Origin: Shinella granuli
Lineage (GTDB): Bacteria; Pseudomonadota; Alphaproteobacteria; Rhizobiales; Rhizobiaceae
Length of the DNA: 64,000 bases
Reading direction: 5' to 3'
NCBI RefSeq assembly: GCF_004341885.1
Contig: NZ_SLVX01000023.1
Span: forward strand, 1 to 64,000
This document shows, one piece after another, positions 36,714 through 45,328 of the stretch (positions within the stretch are counted from its first letter, which is position 1; each line of letters starts with the position of its first letter). The position numbers and the translations under genes are program-made. The notes under the pieces are model-generated. The model was not told where the DNA came from. It ran no database searches and worked only from the letters and a program-made list of their open reading frames with translations.

Positions 36714-37373
36714 TTGAGAACGACAAGCGAGCAGCAAGACAAACCCGGCCGCAAGCCGCGCATCCGCGATGCGGAAGCCACCAAGGCGCGCATTCTTGAT
36801 GCTGCCAAAAAGGAATTCGCCAAGAACGGCTTGGGCGGCGCGCGCGTCGATGACATCGCCGAGAAGGCGAAAGCCAACAAGCGCATGATCTACCACTATT
36901 TCGAGAGCAAGGAGGGCCTGTTCCGGACGATCCTGGAGGAAGTCTATCTCGACATACGCAGCGCCGAGCAGAAGCTGCACCTGGAGGATCTCGAGCCCAC
37001 CGCCGCACTCGAAAAACTTGTGCGGTTCACATGGGAATATTACCTGAAAAACCCGGAATTCCTGACACTCGTGAACAGCGAGAACCTTCACCGCGCAAAG
37101 CACCTGAAAAAATCCGAGATCGTCAAGGCCTCCAGCCGCAAGCTCGTCAGCCTGGTCTCCAGCATCCTCGAGCGGGGCGTGAAGGCGGGCGTCTTCCGCG
37201 ACGGCGTCGACCCCGTGCAGCTCAACATCACCATTGCCGCCGTCGGCTATTACTATCTGACAAACCGCTTTACCGGCTCAATCATCTATGAGCGGGACCT
37301 GATGGCCAAGGAGGCCTTGGAGGAGCGCATCCAGTTCAACATCGAGACAATCATGCGCCTGGTCGCCGTTTGA
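36714..37373 (+). CDS. TetR/AcrR family transcriptional regulator
   Basis: One-component repressor-like protein of 219 residues. The N-terminal helix-turn-helix region spans about residues 18-65 with ILDAAKKEFAKNGLGGARV, DDIAEKAKANKRMIYHYFES and KEGLFRTIL. The C-terminal ligand domain (about 75-215) is helical with EYYLKNPEFLTLVNSEN. A TTG at 36714 with GGAG seven bases upstream is the favoured start; a GTG at 36681 would add 11 residues. It is divergent from the sugar-importer operon, with operator site D between, and is the likely controller of sites A-D. Confidence 0.92.
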   Translation: MRTTSEQQDKPGRKPRIRDAEATKARILDAAKKEFAKNGLGGARVDDIAEKAKANKRMIYHYFESKEGLFRTILEEVYLDIRSAEQKLHLEDLEPTAALEKLVRFTWEYYLKNPEFLTLVNSENLHRAKHLKKSEIVKASSRKLVSLVSSILERGVKAGVFRDGVDPVQLNITIAAVGYYYLTNRFTGSIIYERDLMAKEALEERIQFNIETIMRLVAV

Positions 37374-37407
37374 CATGAAGGGAACCCTCGTTCCAACCGC
37401 TCATGCA

Positions 37408-37984
37408 CTAACCAGTTCGCATTGAGGCTTGCGCCGCATCCTGAAGGGCTTGCTCCAACCGGCTGACGGAAGGACGTTGCGGCTGATCCCGGGGCTGTTC
37501 GAGATAATAATTGCCCGGACCAGGCGTTCCCGGCACGAACGGGCAAACGACGAGGCCAAGGGCGGCGGCAATCGGACCGCATACCGGAAGGTGGCCGATC
37601 GCAAGTCCCAGGCCCTGGCTGACCATCATGAGGGACAGAGGCGTCGTATCGACGGTTTCGAGTTTCAATTGCCGGCCCGGCTGCGGACCGAAATTGTGAT
37701 TGAGAAGCGCGGTCCAGCCAATGGCGTGGGACGCCACGTCATAGAGGCGAAACGACAGCAGATCCTCCAGACTGGCAATGCGCGCGGAATCCTCCTTGCG
37801 GCACATGATGACGTGGGACATGCCCATCAACCACCGCGGATGCCGCACAAGATGCGGCTCCTCCCCGAAGCGGATCATCAGGTCCGGATTCGCCTTGCGC
37901 TGCGTTCCCTCCATCAGAAGATCGACGCGAACCGTCGGATTCTCCGCTTCGAAATCGGCCAGAACGCGCGGCAGCTCCGCCAGC
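37408..37984 (-). pseudogene. LysR-type regulator remnant (effector-binding domain only)
   Basis: The minus strand encodes a stretch that reads RLAELPRVLADFEAENPTVR, then a LysR co-inducer domain with HVIMCRKEDSARIASLEDLL and VSQGLGLAIGHLPV. The frame continues upstream without the helix-turn-helix half, which should lie where an unrelated hydrolase gene ends (38049). The truncated domain of about 190 codons has no proper start, so it is probably a dead 3' fragment left after a rearrangement. Confidence 0.65.
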
Positions 37985-38048
37985 CGGGGCGTTTCTGCAC
38001 GGCAAGAATCTGGAGGTGGCGCGAAACGTCCGCGCCACCATCCGCCGG

Positions 38049-38960
38049 TCAGGCCGCCAGGTTGGCCCTGTAGAAGGGGCCGAGCTTCGACATGGCCTCC
38101 TCCATCTGGTTCGGCGTGTCGTAGAGCGACATGTGGGTGGCGCCTTCGACGACGTGCAGCTCCTTCACGCTGCTCGCTGCCTTGGCGAGGATGGTCTCGC
38201 TGTACCAGAAGGATCCCGCCTCGCGCCCGACCACCAGTTGCAGCGGCCGGGTCAGAAGCTGGTCGGCCAGATGGAAGGCGTCGTAGGTGACCAGTTGCGG
38301 CAGGCTTACCGCCGTGAACTTGCTTTCGGTGTTGCAGTGCTGGGCGCGCTGGGTGCGGTAGTAGTCGTAGGCTTCCTGCATGTCGCGCTCCTCGACACCT
38401 TCGAGGCTCGGGGGCGAGAAGGGAACGAAAGCCGCTTCGCCGCCATTGGCCTCCGCCGTGCGCTGGGCCGCGCCCATCTCCAGGAGGCCGATGGCCTGCG
38501 CCACGTCGCTATCGCCAGTCCAGCCCTTACGGAACATGTCGCCGATATTGACCGCGCTGACGCCGCCCACCGCCTTGATGCGACGGTCGGTCATGGTCGC
38601 GTGGATGGCATAGCCGCCGCCCGCGCAGATGCCGAGCGCGCCGATGCGCTCGTTGTCGACGAAGTCGAGGGTGGTCAGGTAGTCGACCGCCGCGCGGACG
38701 TCGTTCACGCGGGCATAGGGATCTTCCTGGAAGCGCGGCGCGCCGCCGCTCTCGCCCTGGAAGGAAGCGTCGAAGGCGAGCGCCACGAAGCCCTCGGCCG
38801 CCAGCCTCCGCGCATAGCCGCCTGCGGTCTGCTCCTTCACGCCGCCGCCGGGATGCACGACGACGATGCCCGCATAGGTCCCGGCCTCGTCGAAGGCTTC
38901 CGGCAGACAGAGGTTTGCGGCCATTTCAAGATTGCCGTTGGGGAATTTGACAGGGTTCAT
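38049..38960 (-). CDS. Alpha/beta hydrolase (dienelactone hydrolase-like)
   Basis: Cytoplasmic hydrolase of 303 residues. The nucleophile elbow is GICAGGGYA with cysteine as the likely nucleophile, as in dienelactone hydrolases rather than serine esterases. GIVVVHPGGGVKEQT supplies the oxyanion region and EGATHMSLYD the catalytic histidine. GGAG lies eight bases before the ATG at 38960; other in-frame starts exist upstream. It is divergent from a LysR gene that probably controls it. Confidence 0.87.
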   Translation of the reverse strand: MNPVKFPNGNLEMAANLCLPEAFDEAGTYAGIVVVHPGGGVKEQTAGGYARRLAAEGFVALAFDASFQGESGGAPRFQEDPYARVNDVRAAVDYLTTLDFVDNERIGALGICAGGGYAIHATMTDRRIKAVGGVSAVNIGDMFRKGWTGDSDVAQAIGLLEMGAAQRTAEANGGEAAFVPFSPPSLEGVEERDMQEAYDYYRTQRAQHCNTESKFTAVSLPQLVTYDAFHLADQLLTRPLQLVVGREAGSFWYSETILAKAASSVKELHVVEGATHMSLYDTPNQMEEAMSKLGPFYRANLAA

Positions 38961-39065
38961 CAGCATCACTCCGCTTCTGTCGTTTGCGATGAAGGGAATA
39001 TAGCGCCGCACCGTTTTTTCGATTATGGGTGGCAAACGGGATGCCATCATTAGACAGGCTTATGA

Positions 39066-39959
39066 ATGCCGAACGAGAACCTCAGGGACTTGCAGGCCTT
39101 TGTCACCGTGGCCCGCGAGGGCAGCTTCACCCGCGCGGCGGCACGGCTGGGCGTGTCGCAATCCGCGCTCAGCCAGACGCTGCGCAATCTGGAGGAACGG
39201 GTCGGCATCCGCCTGCTCAATCGCACGACCCGGAACGTCTCCCCGACCGAGGCTGGTGAACGGCTGCTGACGCATGTGACGCCCGCGCTGGAGGAGATCG
39301 AGCGCGGCTTCGCGCAGATCGGAGCATTGCTCGACCGGCCGACGGGCACGATCCGCATCTCGGCGGACGAATATGCGATCGAGACGGTTCTCTGGCCGCG
39401 GCTGTCGCCGTTCCTGGCCGATTATCCCGAGATCGGCATCGAGCTCGTCACCGACTACGGCCGCACCGATATCGTGCGCGAGCGGTTCGATGCCGGGGTG
39501 CGGCGGGGGAAGCTTGTCTCAAAGGACATGATCGCCATGCGCATCGGGCCGGATGTGCCCATGACGGTCGTCGCGGCCCCGTCCTGCCTTGCCGGCCGGA
39601 AGAGACCCCGCACGCCGCAGGACCTGTCGGGCCATCCCTGCATCAACCTGCGCCTGCCCACCCATGGCGAGTTGATGGCCTGGACCTTCAGCAAGGGCGG
39701 CAAGGATCTGCGCGCCACCGCGGAGGGCCGGCTGGTCTTCACCAGCGTGCGCCAGATACGGGAGGCGGCCCTGGCCGGCTTCGGGCTGGCCTATCTTCCG
39801 GTGGACTACGTTTCCGACGCGATCGAGGCCGGCCGGCTGGTCGAGGTCCTGGCCGACTGGCGCAAGACTTTCGAGGGCTATCACCTCTATTACCCCAATC
39901 GCCGCCAGCAATCGCCCGCGCTCGCGGCCCTGATCGCGGCGTTGCGTTATCGAGCGTGA
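39066..39959 (+). CDS. LysR family transcriptional regulator
   Basis: DNA-binding regulator of 297 residues. The N-terminal winged helix is LQAFVTVAREGSFTRAAARL followed by GVSQSALSQTLRNLEERVG. The effector domain starts near GTIRISADEYA. It belongs to the subgroup typified by short IRLLNRTTRNVSPTEAG wording, often repressing or activating a divergent oxidoreductase or hydrolase. It is divergent from the hydrolase gene with 105 bases between. No clear ribosome site is visible before the start. Confidence 0.92.
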   Translation: MPNENLRDLQAFVTVAREGSFTRAAARLGVSQSALSQTLRNLEERVGIRLLNRTTRNVSPTEAGERLLTHVTPALEEIERGFAQIGALLDRPTGTIRISADEYAIETVLWPRLSPFLADYPEIGIELVTDYGRTDIVRERFDAGVRRGKLVSKDMIAMRIGPDVPMTVVAAPSCLAGRKRPRTPQDLSGHPCINLRLPTHGELMAWTFSKGGKDLRATAEGRLVFTSVRQIREAALAGFGLAYLPVDYVSDAIEAGRLVEVLADWRKTFEGYHLYYPNRRQQSPALAALIAALRYRA

Positions 39960-40073
39960 TCCGGGCTAGCCTGCCATGGGCTCCAATCCGCCGACATGCG
40001 CCTCACACCATGCCGGCGACGCCCTCCCCCGCCTCACCGGGATAGAGGACACGAACGCAGAAACGCGCCGAAC

Positions 40074-41093
40074 CTATTGCAGGATGCCAGAAAGGAAGGC
40101 GGCCAGCGTTCCGGTGAGGAAGGGCGAGACATAGCCCCCCTCCTGAACGATGACGGTCGGGATCCGCAGGTCCGCGATGTCCTCTGCGATGCGGGCGAAG
40201 TCCTCGTCGTTCACCGTCATGCAGGCGAAGGGATCGTTCACGGACGCATCGAGGCCGAGGGCAAGGACCAGGAAGTCGGCGCCGAACCGTCGGACTTCGT
40301 CACATGCTGCCCGCACCGCTGCCCGGTACGCCGCGCCGTCGCTGCCGAGCGGAAGGGGAAAATTGCGGTTCCTTCCCGCCCCCGCGCCGATCCCGGCCTC
40401 ATCGGCATAACCGGCATAGTAGGGATAGAGATATGCAGGATCGCCATGCACCGACAGCGTCAGCACGTCACCGCGATCGTAGAACATCGTCTGCGTTCCG
40501 TTGCCGTGGTGCACATCGATGTCGAGGATCGCGACGCGCCGCCCTGCCAGGACCGCCCGTTCGGCGGCAAGGGCGGAATTGTTGAGGTAGCAGAAGCCGC
40601 CGGCCTTGTCGCGATAGGCATGGTGGCCGGGCGGCCGGCACAGGGCGTAGACCATGTCGCAGCCGCCGAGCACGCGCGCCGCGGCATCGAGCGCCGTCAG
40701 CGCGCTCGCCCGGGCGGCCTGCCAGGTTCCTTCCACCAGAACGCAGCCCGCATCGGCCTGATAGAAGCCGGCACGCCCGAGAAGATCGTCGGGACGCCGG
40801 TTCATGTAGACGTTCGGATGGATGCTGGAGCGCAGCTCCGGGCCATTGCCCGGGATCGCGCGCCAGGCGGCAAAGCCGTTCTCCAGGAAATCGAGATAGC
40901 CGGGATCATGCAACGCACGGATCAGGCCCGCATCGTCGCCGGCGGGCGCGACGACATCGATGCCCGCCAGCGCCAACCCCTCGCGCAGCAGCACTATGCG
41001 CTCGGGAACCTCGAGATTGGGCTTCAGCACGCCGCCCGCAATGCGCGTCAGCGGCCGGTGCAGCGCCTGCCGTTCGTCATGGATCGCCAGCAC
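40074..41093 (-). CDS. Histone deacetylase-like amidohydrolase (acetylpolyamine aminohydrolase type)
   Basis: Zinc hydrolase of 339 residues in the arginase/deacetylase fold, similar to acetylpolyamine amidohydrolases that remove acetyl from N-acetylated polyamines. Motifs in order: RPPGHHAYRDKAGGFCYLNN (catalytic His pair), AILDIDVHHGNGTQ (zinc Asp and His), VLALGLDASVNDPF (zinc Asp) and EGGYV (transition-state Tyr). The GTG start at 41093 has GGAGG five bases upstream. As last gene of the polyamine-type importer and aminotransferase operon, it probably deacylates the imported amine. Confidence 0.91.
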   Translation of the reverse strand: MLAIHDERQALHRPLTRIAGGVLKPNLEVPERIVLLREGLALAGIDVVAPAGDDAGLIRALHDPGYLDFLENGFAAWRAIPGNGPELRSSIHPNVYMNRRPDDLLGRAGFYQADAGCVLVEGTWQAARASALTALDAAARVLGGCDMVYALCRPPGHHAYRDKAGGFCYLNNSALAAERAVLAGRRVAILDIDVHHGNGTQTMFYDRGDVLTLSVHGDPAYLYPYYAGYADEAGIGAGAGRNRNFPLPLGSDGAAYRAAVRAACDEVRRFGADFLVLALGLDASVNDPFACMTVNDEDFARIAEDIADLRIPTVIVQEGGYVSPFLTGTLAAFLSGILQ

Positions 41094-41105
41094 GATGGCC
41101 TCCCC

Positions 41106-42488
41106 TCATTCGCCGAGCCGGCCGCCGCCGGCAAGGTAGGCATCGAGAGACCTGTCGAGAGCGTCGCGGAACCGCGAGACGACCGCGTCGATCTGCTCCG
41201 GCGTGCTGATGAGCGGCGGCGCGAAGGCGATCGCCGTGCCGAGCGAACGGCAGACCAGCCCGTTCTCGAAGGCGCGGTTCTGGATGCCGATGCCGAACTG
41301 CATGTCGGCGGGGAAGGCTTCGCGCGTCCGTTTGTCGCGGACGATCTCGACGCCCCACATCAGGCCGACGCCGCGCACCTCGCCGACGAGCGGATGCTCG
41401 GCAAGCGGCAACATGCCCTCGGCCATGCGCTCCCCGAGCGCCGCGACACCGTCGATGATGCCGTCCTCCTCGTAGATCCTCAGCGCCTCGACACCGACGG
41501 CGCACGCAACGGGATGCGCGCCGTAGGTGTAACCATGGCCGAAGACGCCGATCTTCTCGCTTTGCGCCTTCATGCCGGCATAAAGCCGCTCGGAAAGCAG
41601 CACCGCCGAGAGCGGCATATAGGCGGCGGTCAGCGCCTTGGCGCAGGTGATCATGTCCGGCTCCAGCCCGAAGGTCTGGCTTCCCCACCAGGCGCCGGTG
41701 CGCCCGAAGCCGGTGATGACCTCATCGGCCACGAGCAGGACGTCGTGCTTCTTCAGAACCTTCTGGATCTTCTCGAAATAGGTTTTCGGCGGAATGACGA
41801 CGCCGCCCGTCCCCATGGCCGGCTCGGCGAAGAAGGCCGCAACCGTGTCCGGCCCCTCCGCCACGATCAGCGCATCCAACTCCTCCGCAAGACGCGTGGA
41901 AAAGTCCTCCTCCGTCTCCCCCGGCCGGCCCTCGCGATAGAAATGCGGGCATGTGACATGCAGGAAGCCCGGCAGCGGCAGGTTGAACTCCCGGTGCAGG
42001 TGCGGCAGGCCGGTGATGCTGGCCGAACCGATCGAGGTTCCGTGATAGCCGCGGTTGCGCGCAATGATCTTCTTCTTTTCCGGCTTGCCCTGGGCATGGA
42101 AATAGTACCAGGCGAGCTTGACGGCGGTGTCGTTCGCCTCCGAGCCGGAGCTCTGGAAGAGCACCTTGGACATCGGCACCGGCGCAATCTTCAGGAGGCG
42201 CTCCGAAAGCTCGATCGCCGGCTCCGTCGCGCGGTGGGCGAAGTTCTGGTAGTAGGGCAAGGTATTGAGCTGGCGCGTCGCCGCATCGACCAGCCGCTTC
42301 TCGCTCATGCCGAGCGCCGCGCACCAGAGGCCGGACATGCCCTCGATATATTGCTTGCCGTCGTCGTCATAGACATAGGCGCCCTCGCCGCGGGCCATGA
42401 TCGTCGGTCCGACGGTCTCGTGGGCGGCAAGATTGGTCTGCGGGTGGATCTGGGACGCGATGTCGCGCATGCGCAGCGAGTTGTACAT
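41106..42488 (-). CDS. Class III aminotransferase (omega-amino acid/putrescine:pyruvate type)
   Basis: PLP-dependent enzyme of 460 residues. It has the cofactor-binding SSGSEANDTAVKLAW, the motif LLVADEVITGFGRTG whose aspartate pairs with the PLP nitrogen, and the lysine of CAKALTAAYMPLSAVLL that forms the Schiff base. Relatives convert putrescine, spermidine or beta-alanine using pyruvate. GGAGG precedes the ATG at 42488. It lies between the permease and deacetylase genes, supporting catabolism of an imported amine. Confidence 0.93.
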   Translation of the reverse strand: MYNSLRMRDIASQIHPQTNLAAHETVGPTIMARGEGAYVYDDDGKQYIEGMSGLWCAALGMSEKRLVDAATRQLNTLPYYQNFAHRATEPAIELSERLLKIAPVPMSKVLFQSSGSEANDTAVKLAWYYFHAQGKPEKKKIIARNRGYHGTSIGSASITGLPHLHREFNLPLPGFLHVTCPHFYREGRPGETEEDFSTRLAEELDALIVAEGPDTVAAFFAEPAMGTGGVVIPPKTYFEKIQKVLKKHDVLLVADEVITGFGRTGAWWGSQTFGLEPDMITCAKALTAAYMPLSAVLLSERLYAGMKAQSEKIGVFGHGYTYGAHPVACAVGVEALRIYEEDGIIDGVAALGERMAEGMLPLAEHPLVGEVRGVGLMWGVEIVRDKRTREAFPADMQFGIGIQNRAFENGLVCRSLGTAIAFAPPLISTPEQIDAVVSRFRDALDRSLDAYLAGGGRLGE

Positions 42489-42530
42489 GGTTTCCTCCTG
42501 AAATGAGATGCGGGGCGTATCGGACGGCCG

Positions 42531-43343
42531 TCACGCGTCCTTGCGCTTCACGAACTGGGCGGCGATCAGGACGACGATCGACAGGGCCACCAGCATGGAC
42601 GAGATGGCGGCGACGGTCGGATCGACCTGGTCGCGGATGTTGGCGAACATGCGCTTGGTCAGCGTGGAATTCGCGCCGCTCGACACGAACAGCGAGACGA
42701 CGACCTCGTCGAAGGACGTGACGAAGGCGAACAGCATGCCGGAGAAGACCGAGATGCGGATCTGCGGCAGCGTGACGGTGAGAAAGGCCGTCACGGGCGA
42801 GGCCCCGAGGCTGCGGGCGGCGCGTTCGAGGTTGGGGTCGAAACTCTTCAGCCCGTTGCCGACGGCGATCATGACGAAGGGGATGGCGAGCGTGGTATGC
42901 GCCAGGACGAGGCCGGTAATGGTGTTGTTGAGCCCGAAGCGGGCGTAGACGAAGAACACGCCAATGGCGACGAAGATCAGCGGGATCATCATCGGCAGCA
43001 TCAAGAGGCCCCGGGTAATCGGCGTGAAGACACTGGTCGCCTTGTAGAGCCCGTAGGAGGCCAGCATGCCGAGCACGGTGGCCAGCACCGTCGTGAGGCC
43101 CGCGACCTTGAGCGAGACCACCGCGGACTGGATCCATTCCGTCGAGGTGAAGAAGGCTTCGTACCAGCGCAGGCTGAGGCTGCGCGGCGGAAACTCGAGA
43201 TACTGCGAGTCCGAGAACGACATGGGGATGACGAGGATGCAGGGAATGACCAGGAAGGCCATGACGAGCGCAACCGTCGCATAGAGCCAGAGGCGCTGGC
43301 CGTGCGTGACCTGGGTGGAGGTGGCGGGCGTGTTCAGCATCAT
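42531..43343 (-). CDS. Spermidine/putrescine-type ABC transporter permease (PotC-like)
   Basis: Inner-membrane permease of 270 residues, second permease of the polyamine/opine class. It has about six hydrophobic segments and the EAA motif ERAARSLGASPVTAFLTVTLP. The start at 43343 overlaps the preceding permease stop by four bases. It pairs with that permease. Confidence 0.92.
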   Translation of the reverse strand: MMLNTPATSTQVTHGQRLWLYATVALVMAFLVIPCILVIPMSFSDSQYLEFPPRSLSLRWYEAFFTSTEWIQSAVVSLKVAGLTTVLATVLGMLASYGLYKATSVFTPITRGLLMLPMMIPLIFVAIGVFFVYARFGLNNTITGLVLAHTTLAIPFVMIAVGNGLKSFDPNLERAARSLGASPVTAFLTVTLPQIRISVFSGMLFAFVTSFDEVVVSLFVSSGANSTLTKRMFANIRDQVDPTVAAISSMLVALSIVVLIAAQFVKRKDA

Positions 43344-44242
43344 GGTTTCCCCGCGGAAAAGCTCAGGGCGTCGGTCAGCCTGCGCACGCCCCACAGAACG
43401 ACGGCCGTCACCACCAGCAGCGCCACGCTGAGGGCGCTTGCCGCGCCCCAGTTGGAGAATTTCGAGACGGCATCGGCGATCTGCGTGGACCACATGGCGA
43501 CACGGCCGCCGCCGAGAAGGGCCGGCGTCAGGTAGAAACCGAGGCAAAGCACGAAGGTCAGCGCGATGCCCGAGGCAAGGCCGGGCATCGACAACGGCAG
43601 GAAGACCTGTCGGAACGCCTGGCTCGGCGAGGCGCCGCAATTGGCCGCCGCGCGCAAAAGCACCGGGTCGATCGCCTTCATGGACGCATAGAGCGGCAGG
43701 ATCAGGAAGGGCAGCATGACATGCACCATGCCGATGATCGTGCCCGTCAGATTGTGCACCAGCGCAAGCGGTTCGCCGATCACGCCCATCGAAAGCAGCC
43801 AGTCGTTGATGACGCCGTTGCGCTGCAGCAGGACCAGCCAGGCATAGGTGCGCACCAGCACCGACGTCCAGAACGGCAGGATGACGAACACCAGGAGGAT
43901 CTGTGCGGCACGCGCGGAAAGCTGCGACAGGAGATAGGCGACCGGATAGCCGAAGACCACGCACAGCGCCGTCACCAGGCCGGCGACCTTGAAAGTGGTG
44001 AGGAAGCTGCCGACATAGGCGGGCCGCAGCAGCCGGGCATAGTTCTGGGCCGAGAGATTGCCGGCGGCGTCGAACAGCGACAGCCAGGCAAGCCAGGCGA
44101 AGGGGATGAGAAGAATGCAGGCGACGAGGACCAGCGCCGGCAGGGCAAGCCCGCTGAGAATGCGCCGTTCCCGGCGCCTGGCGCTCTTGAGCATGGCGCG
44201 GTTGAGCGGCATGCCCGGGGCTTCATCCATGGCGAGCGTCAT
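43340..44242 (-). CDS. Spermidine/putrescine-type ABC transporter permease (PotB-like)
   Basis: Inner-membrane permease of 300 residues, first permease of the polyamine/opine class. PFWTSVLVRTYAWLVLL and the EAA loop LRAAANCGASPSQAFRQVFLP are typical. Choosing the ATG at 44242 gives a four-base overlap with the ATPase stop. Several upstream in-frame starts exist but would overlap the ATPase gene more. Confidence 0.92.
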   Translation of the reverse strand: MTLAMDEAPGMPLNRAMLKSARRRERRILSGLALPALVLVACILLIPFAWLAWLSLFDAAGNLSAQNYARLLRPAYVGSFLTTFKVAGLVTALCVVFGYPVAYLLSQLSARAAQILLVFVILPFWTSVLVRTYAWLVLLQRNGVINDWLLSMGVIGEPLALVHNLTGTIIGMVHVMLPFLILPLYASMKAIDPVLLRAAANCGASPSQAFRQVFLPLSMPGLASGIALTFVLCLGFYLTPALLGGGRVAMWSTQIADAVSKFSNWGAASALSVALLVVTAVVLWGVRRLTDALSFSAGKP

Positions 44243-45306
44243 GGCGCGGCGCTCCCGATGACGAGGCTCGCTTCCGCCGGCAGCCACAGGGCAAGGGTAT
44301 CGCCAGGCTGCGGCAAGGGTTGCCGTTCCGCCCCGGAATGGCGGATGGCGACCTCATGCCCGCCGGGCAGCGAGACGGAAACCTGGTTGCAGTCCCCCCG
44401 ATAGACGACATCGAGCACCCTGCCCTCGATGCGGTTGTCGCTGCTGGCATCGCCCTGCCAGCGCAGCCGCTCCGGGCGGACCATGAGCCAGGTCTCCCCC
44501 GTCGACGAGACGGCTCTCGTATCGGCGAGCCGGAGCGGCCGTCCATCGAGGACATAGGACTGATCGCGGCGCTCGACGGGCAGGAAGCGGGTCTCGCCCA
44601 TGAAGCCGGCGACGAACTTGCAGTTCGGGCGGTCATAAACCGTCGCGGGCACGTCGAGCTGGACGATCCTTCCCTTGTCGAGAACCGCGATGCGGTCCGA
44701 CATGGTCAGGGCCTCCTGCTGGTCGTGCGTGACATAGATCGTCGTCATGCCGAGCTGCTTGTGCAGCCGCTTGAGCTCGATCTGCATGTGCTCGCGCAGG
44801 TTCTTGTCGAGTGCGGAGAGCGGCTCGTCCATCAGCAGCAGGCGCGGTTCGAAGACGAAGGCACGCGCCAGCGCCACACGCTGGCGCTGGCCGCCCGACA
44901 GCGCGGTGATGCGCCGGTCGGCAAGGTGCTGCATGTGCACGATCTCCAGCGCGTCCATCACCCGCCTGCGGATGGAGGGCTTGTCCACCTTCCGCAGCTT
45001 CAGCGGATAGGCGACGTTCGAGAAGACGTCCATGTGAGGGAACAACGCATAGTTCTGGAACACCATGCCGAGGTCGCGCTTGTGCGGCGGACGCGTGATG
45101 AACTCGACGTCATCGACCAGCAAGCTGCCGAGATCGGGCCGCTCGAAGCCGGCGATGACGTTGAGAAGCGTGGTCTTTCCCGAGCCGGAAGGACCGAGAA
45201 GCGTCAGGAACTCCCCCGCCTTGATATCCAGGGAAACGCCGTCGAGCGCCCTGAAGCTGCCATAGGCCTTGTGGACCTCGCGAAGGTTGACTCTGCCCGA
45301 GCGCAT
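44239..45306 (-). CDS. Spermidine/putrescine-type ABC transporter ATPase (PotA-like)
   Basis: Cytoplasmic ATPase of 355 residues. Walker A is GPSGSGKTT, signature LSGGQRQRVALARA, Walker B LLLMDEPLSALD, and the switch histidine is in VTHDQQEA. A C-terminal TOBE domain (about 265-350) ends the protein. GGGAGGA precedes the ATG. It is the second gene of the operon after the binding protein. Confidence 0.94.
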   Translation of the reverse strand: MRSGRVNLREVHKAYGSFRALDGVSLDIKAGEFLTLLGPSGSGKTTLLNVIAGFERPDLGSLLVDDVEFITRPPHKRDLGMVFQNYALFPHMDVFSNVAYPLKLRKVDKPSIRRRVMDALEIVHMQHLADRRITALSGGQRQRVALARAFVFEPRLLLMDEPLSALDKNLREHMQIELKRLHKQLGMTTIYVTHDQQEALTMSDRIAVLDKGRIVQLDVPATVYDRPNCKFVAGFMGETRFLPVERRDQSYVLDGRPLRLADTRAVSSTGETWLMVRPERLRWQGDASSDNRIEGRVLDVVYRGDCNQVSVSLPGGHEVAIRHSGAERQPLPQPGDTLALWLPAEASLVIGSAAP

Positions 45307-45328
45307 CCTGTCCTCCCGGCTCGTTCGA

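Noticed and set aside
37404-37419. Fifth TetR-like operator TGCACTAACCAGTTCG
   Set aside because: Only the core matches and it lies downstream of tetR with no promoter or intact gene to control; kept as a remark, not as a feature.
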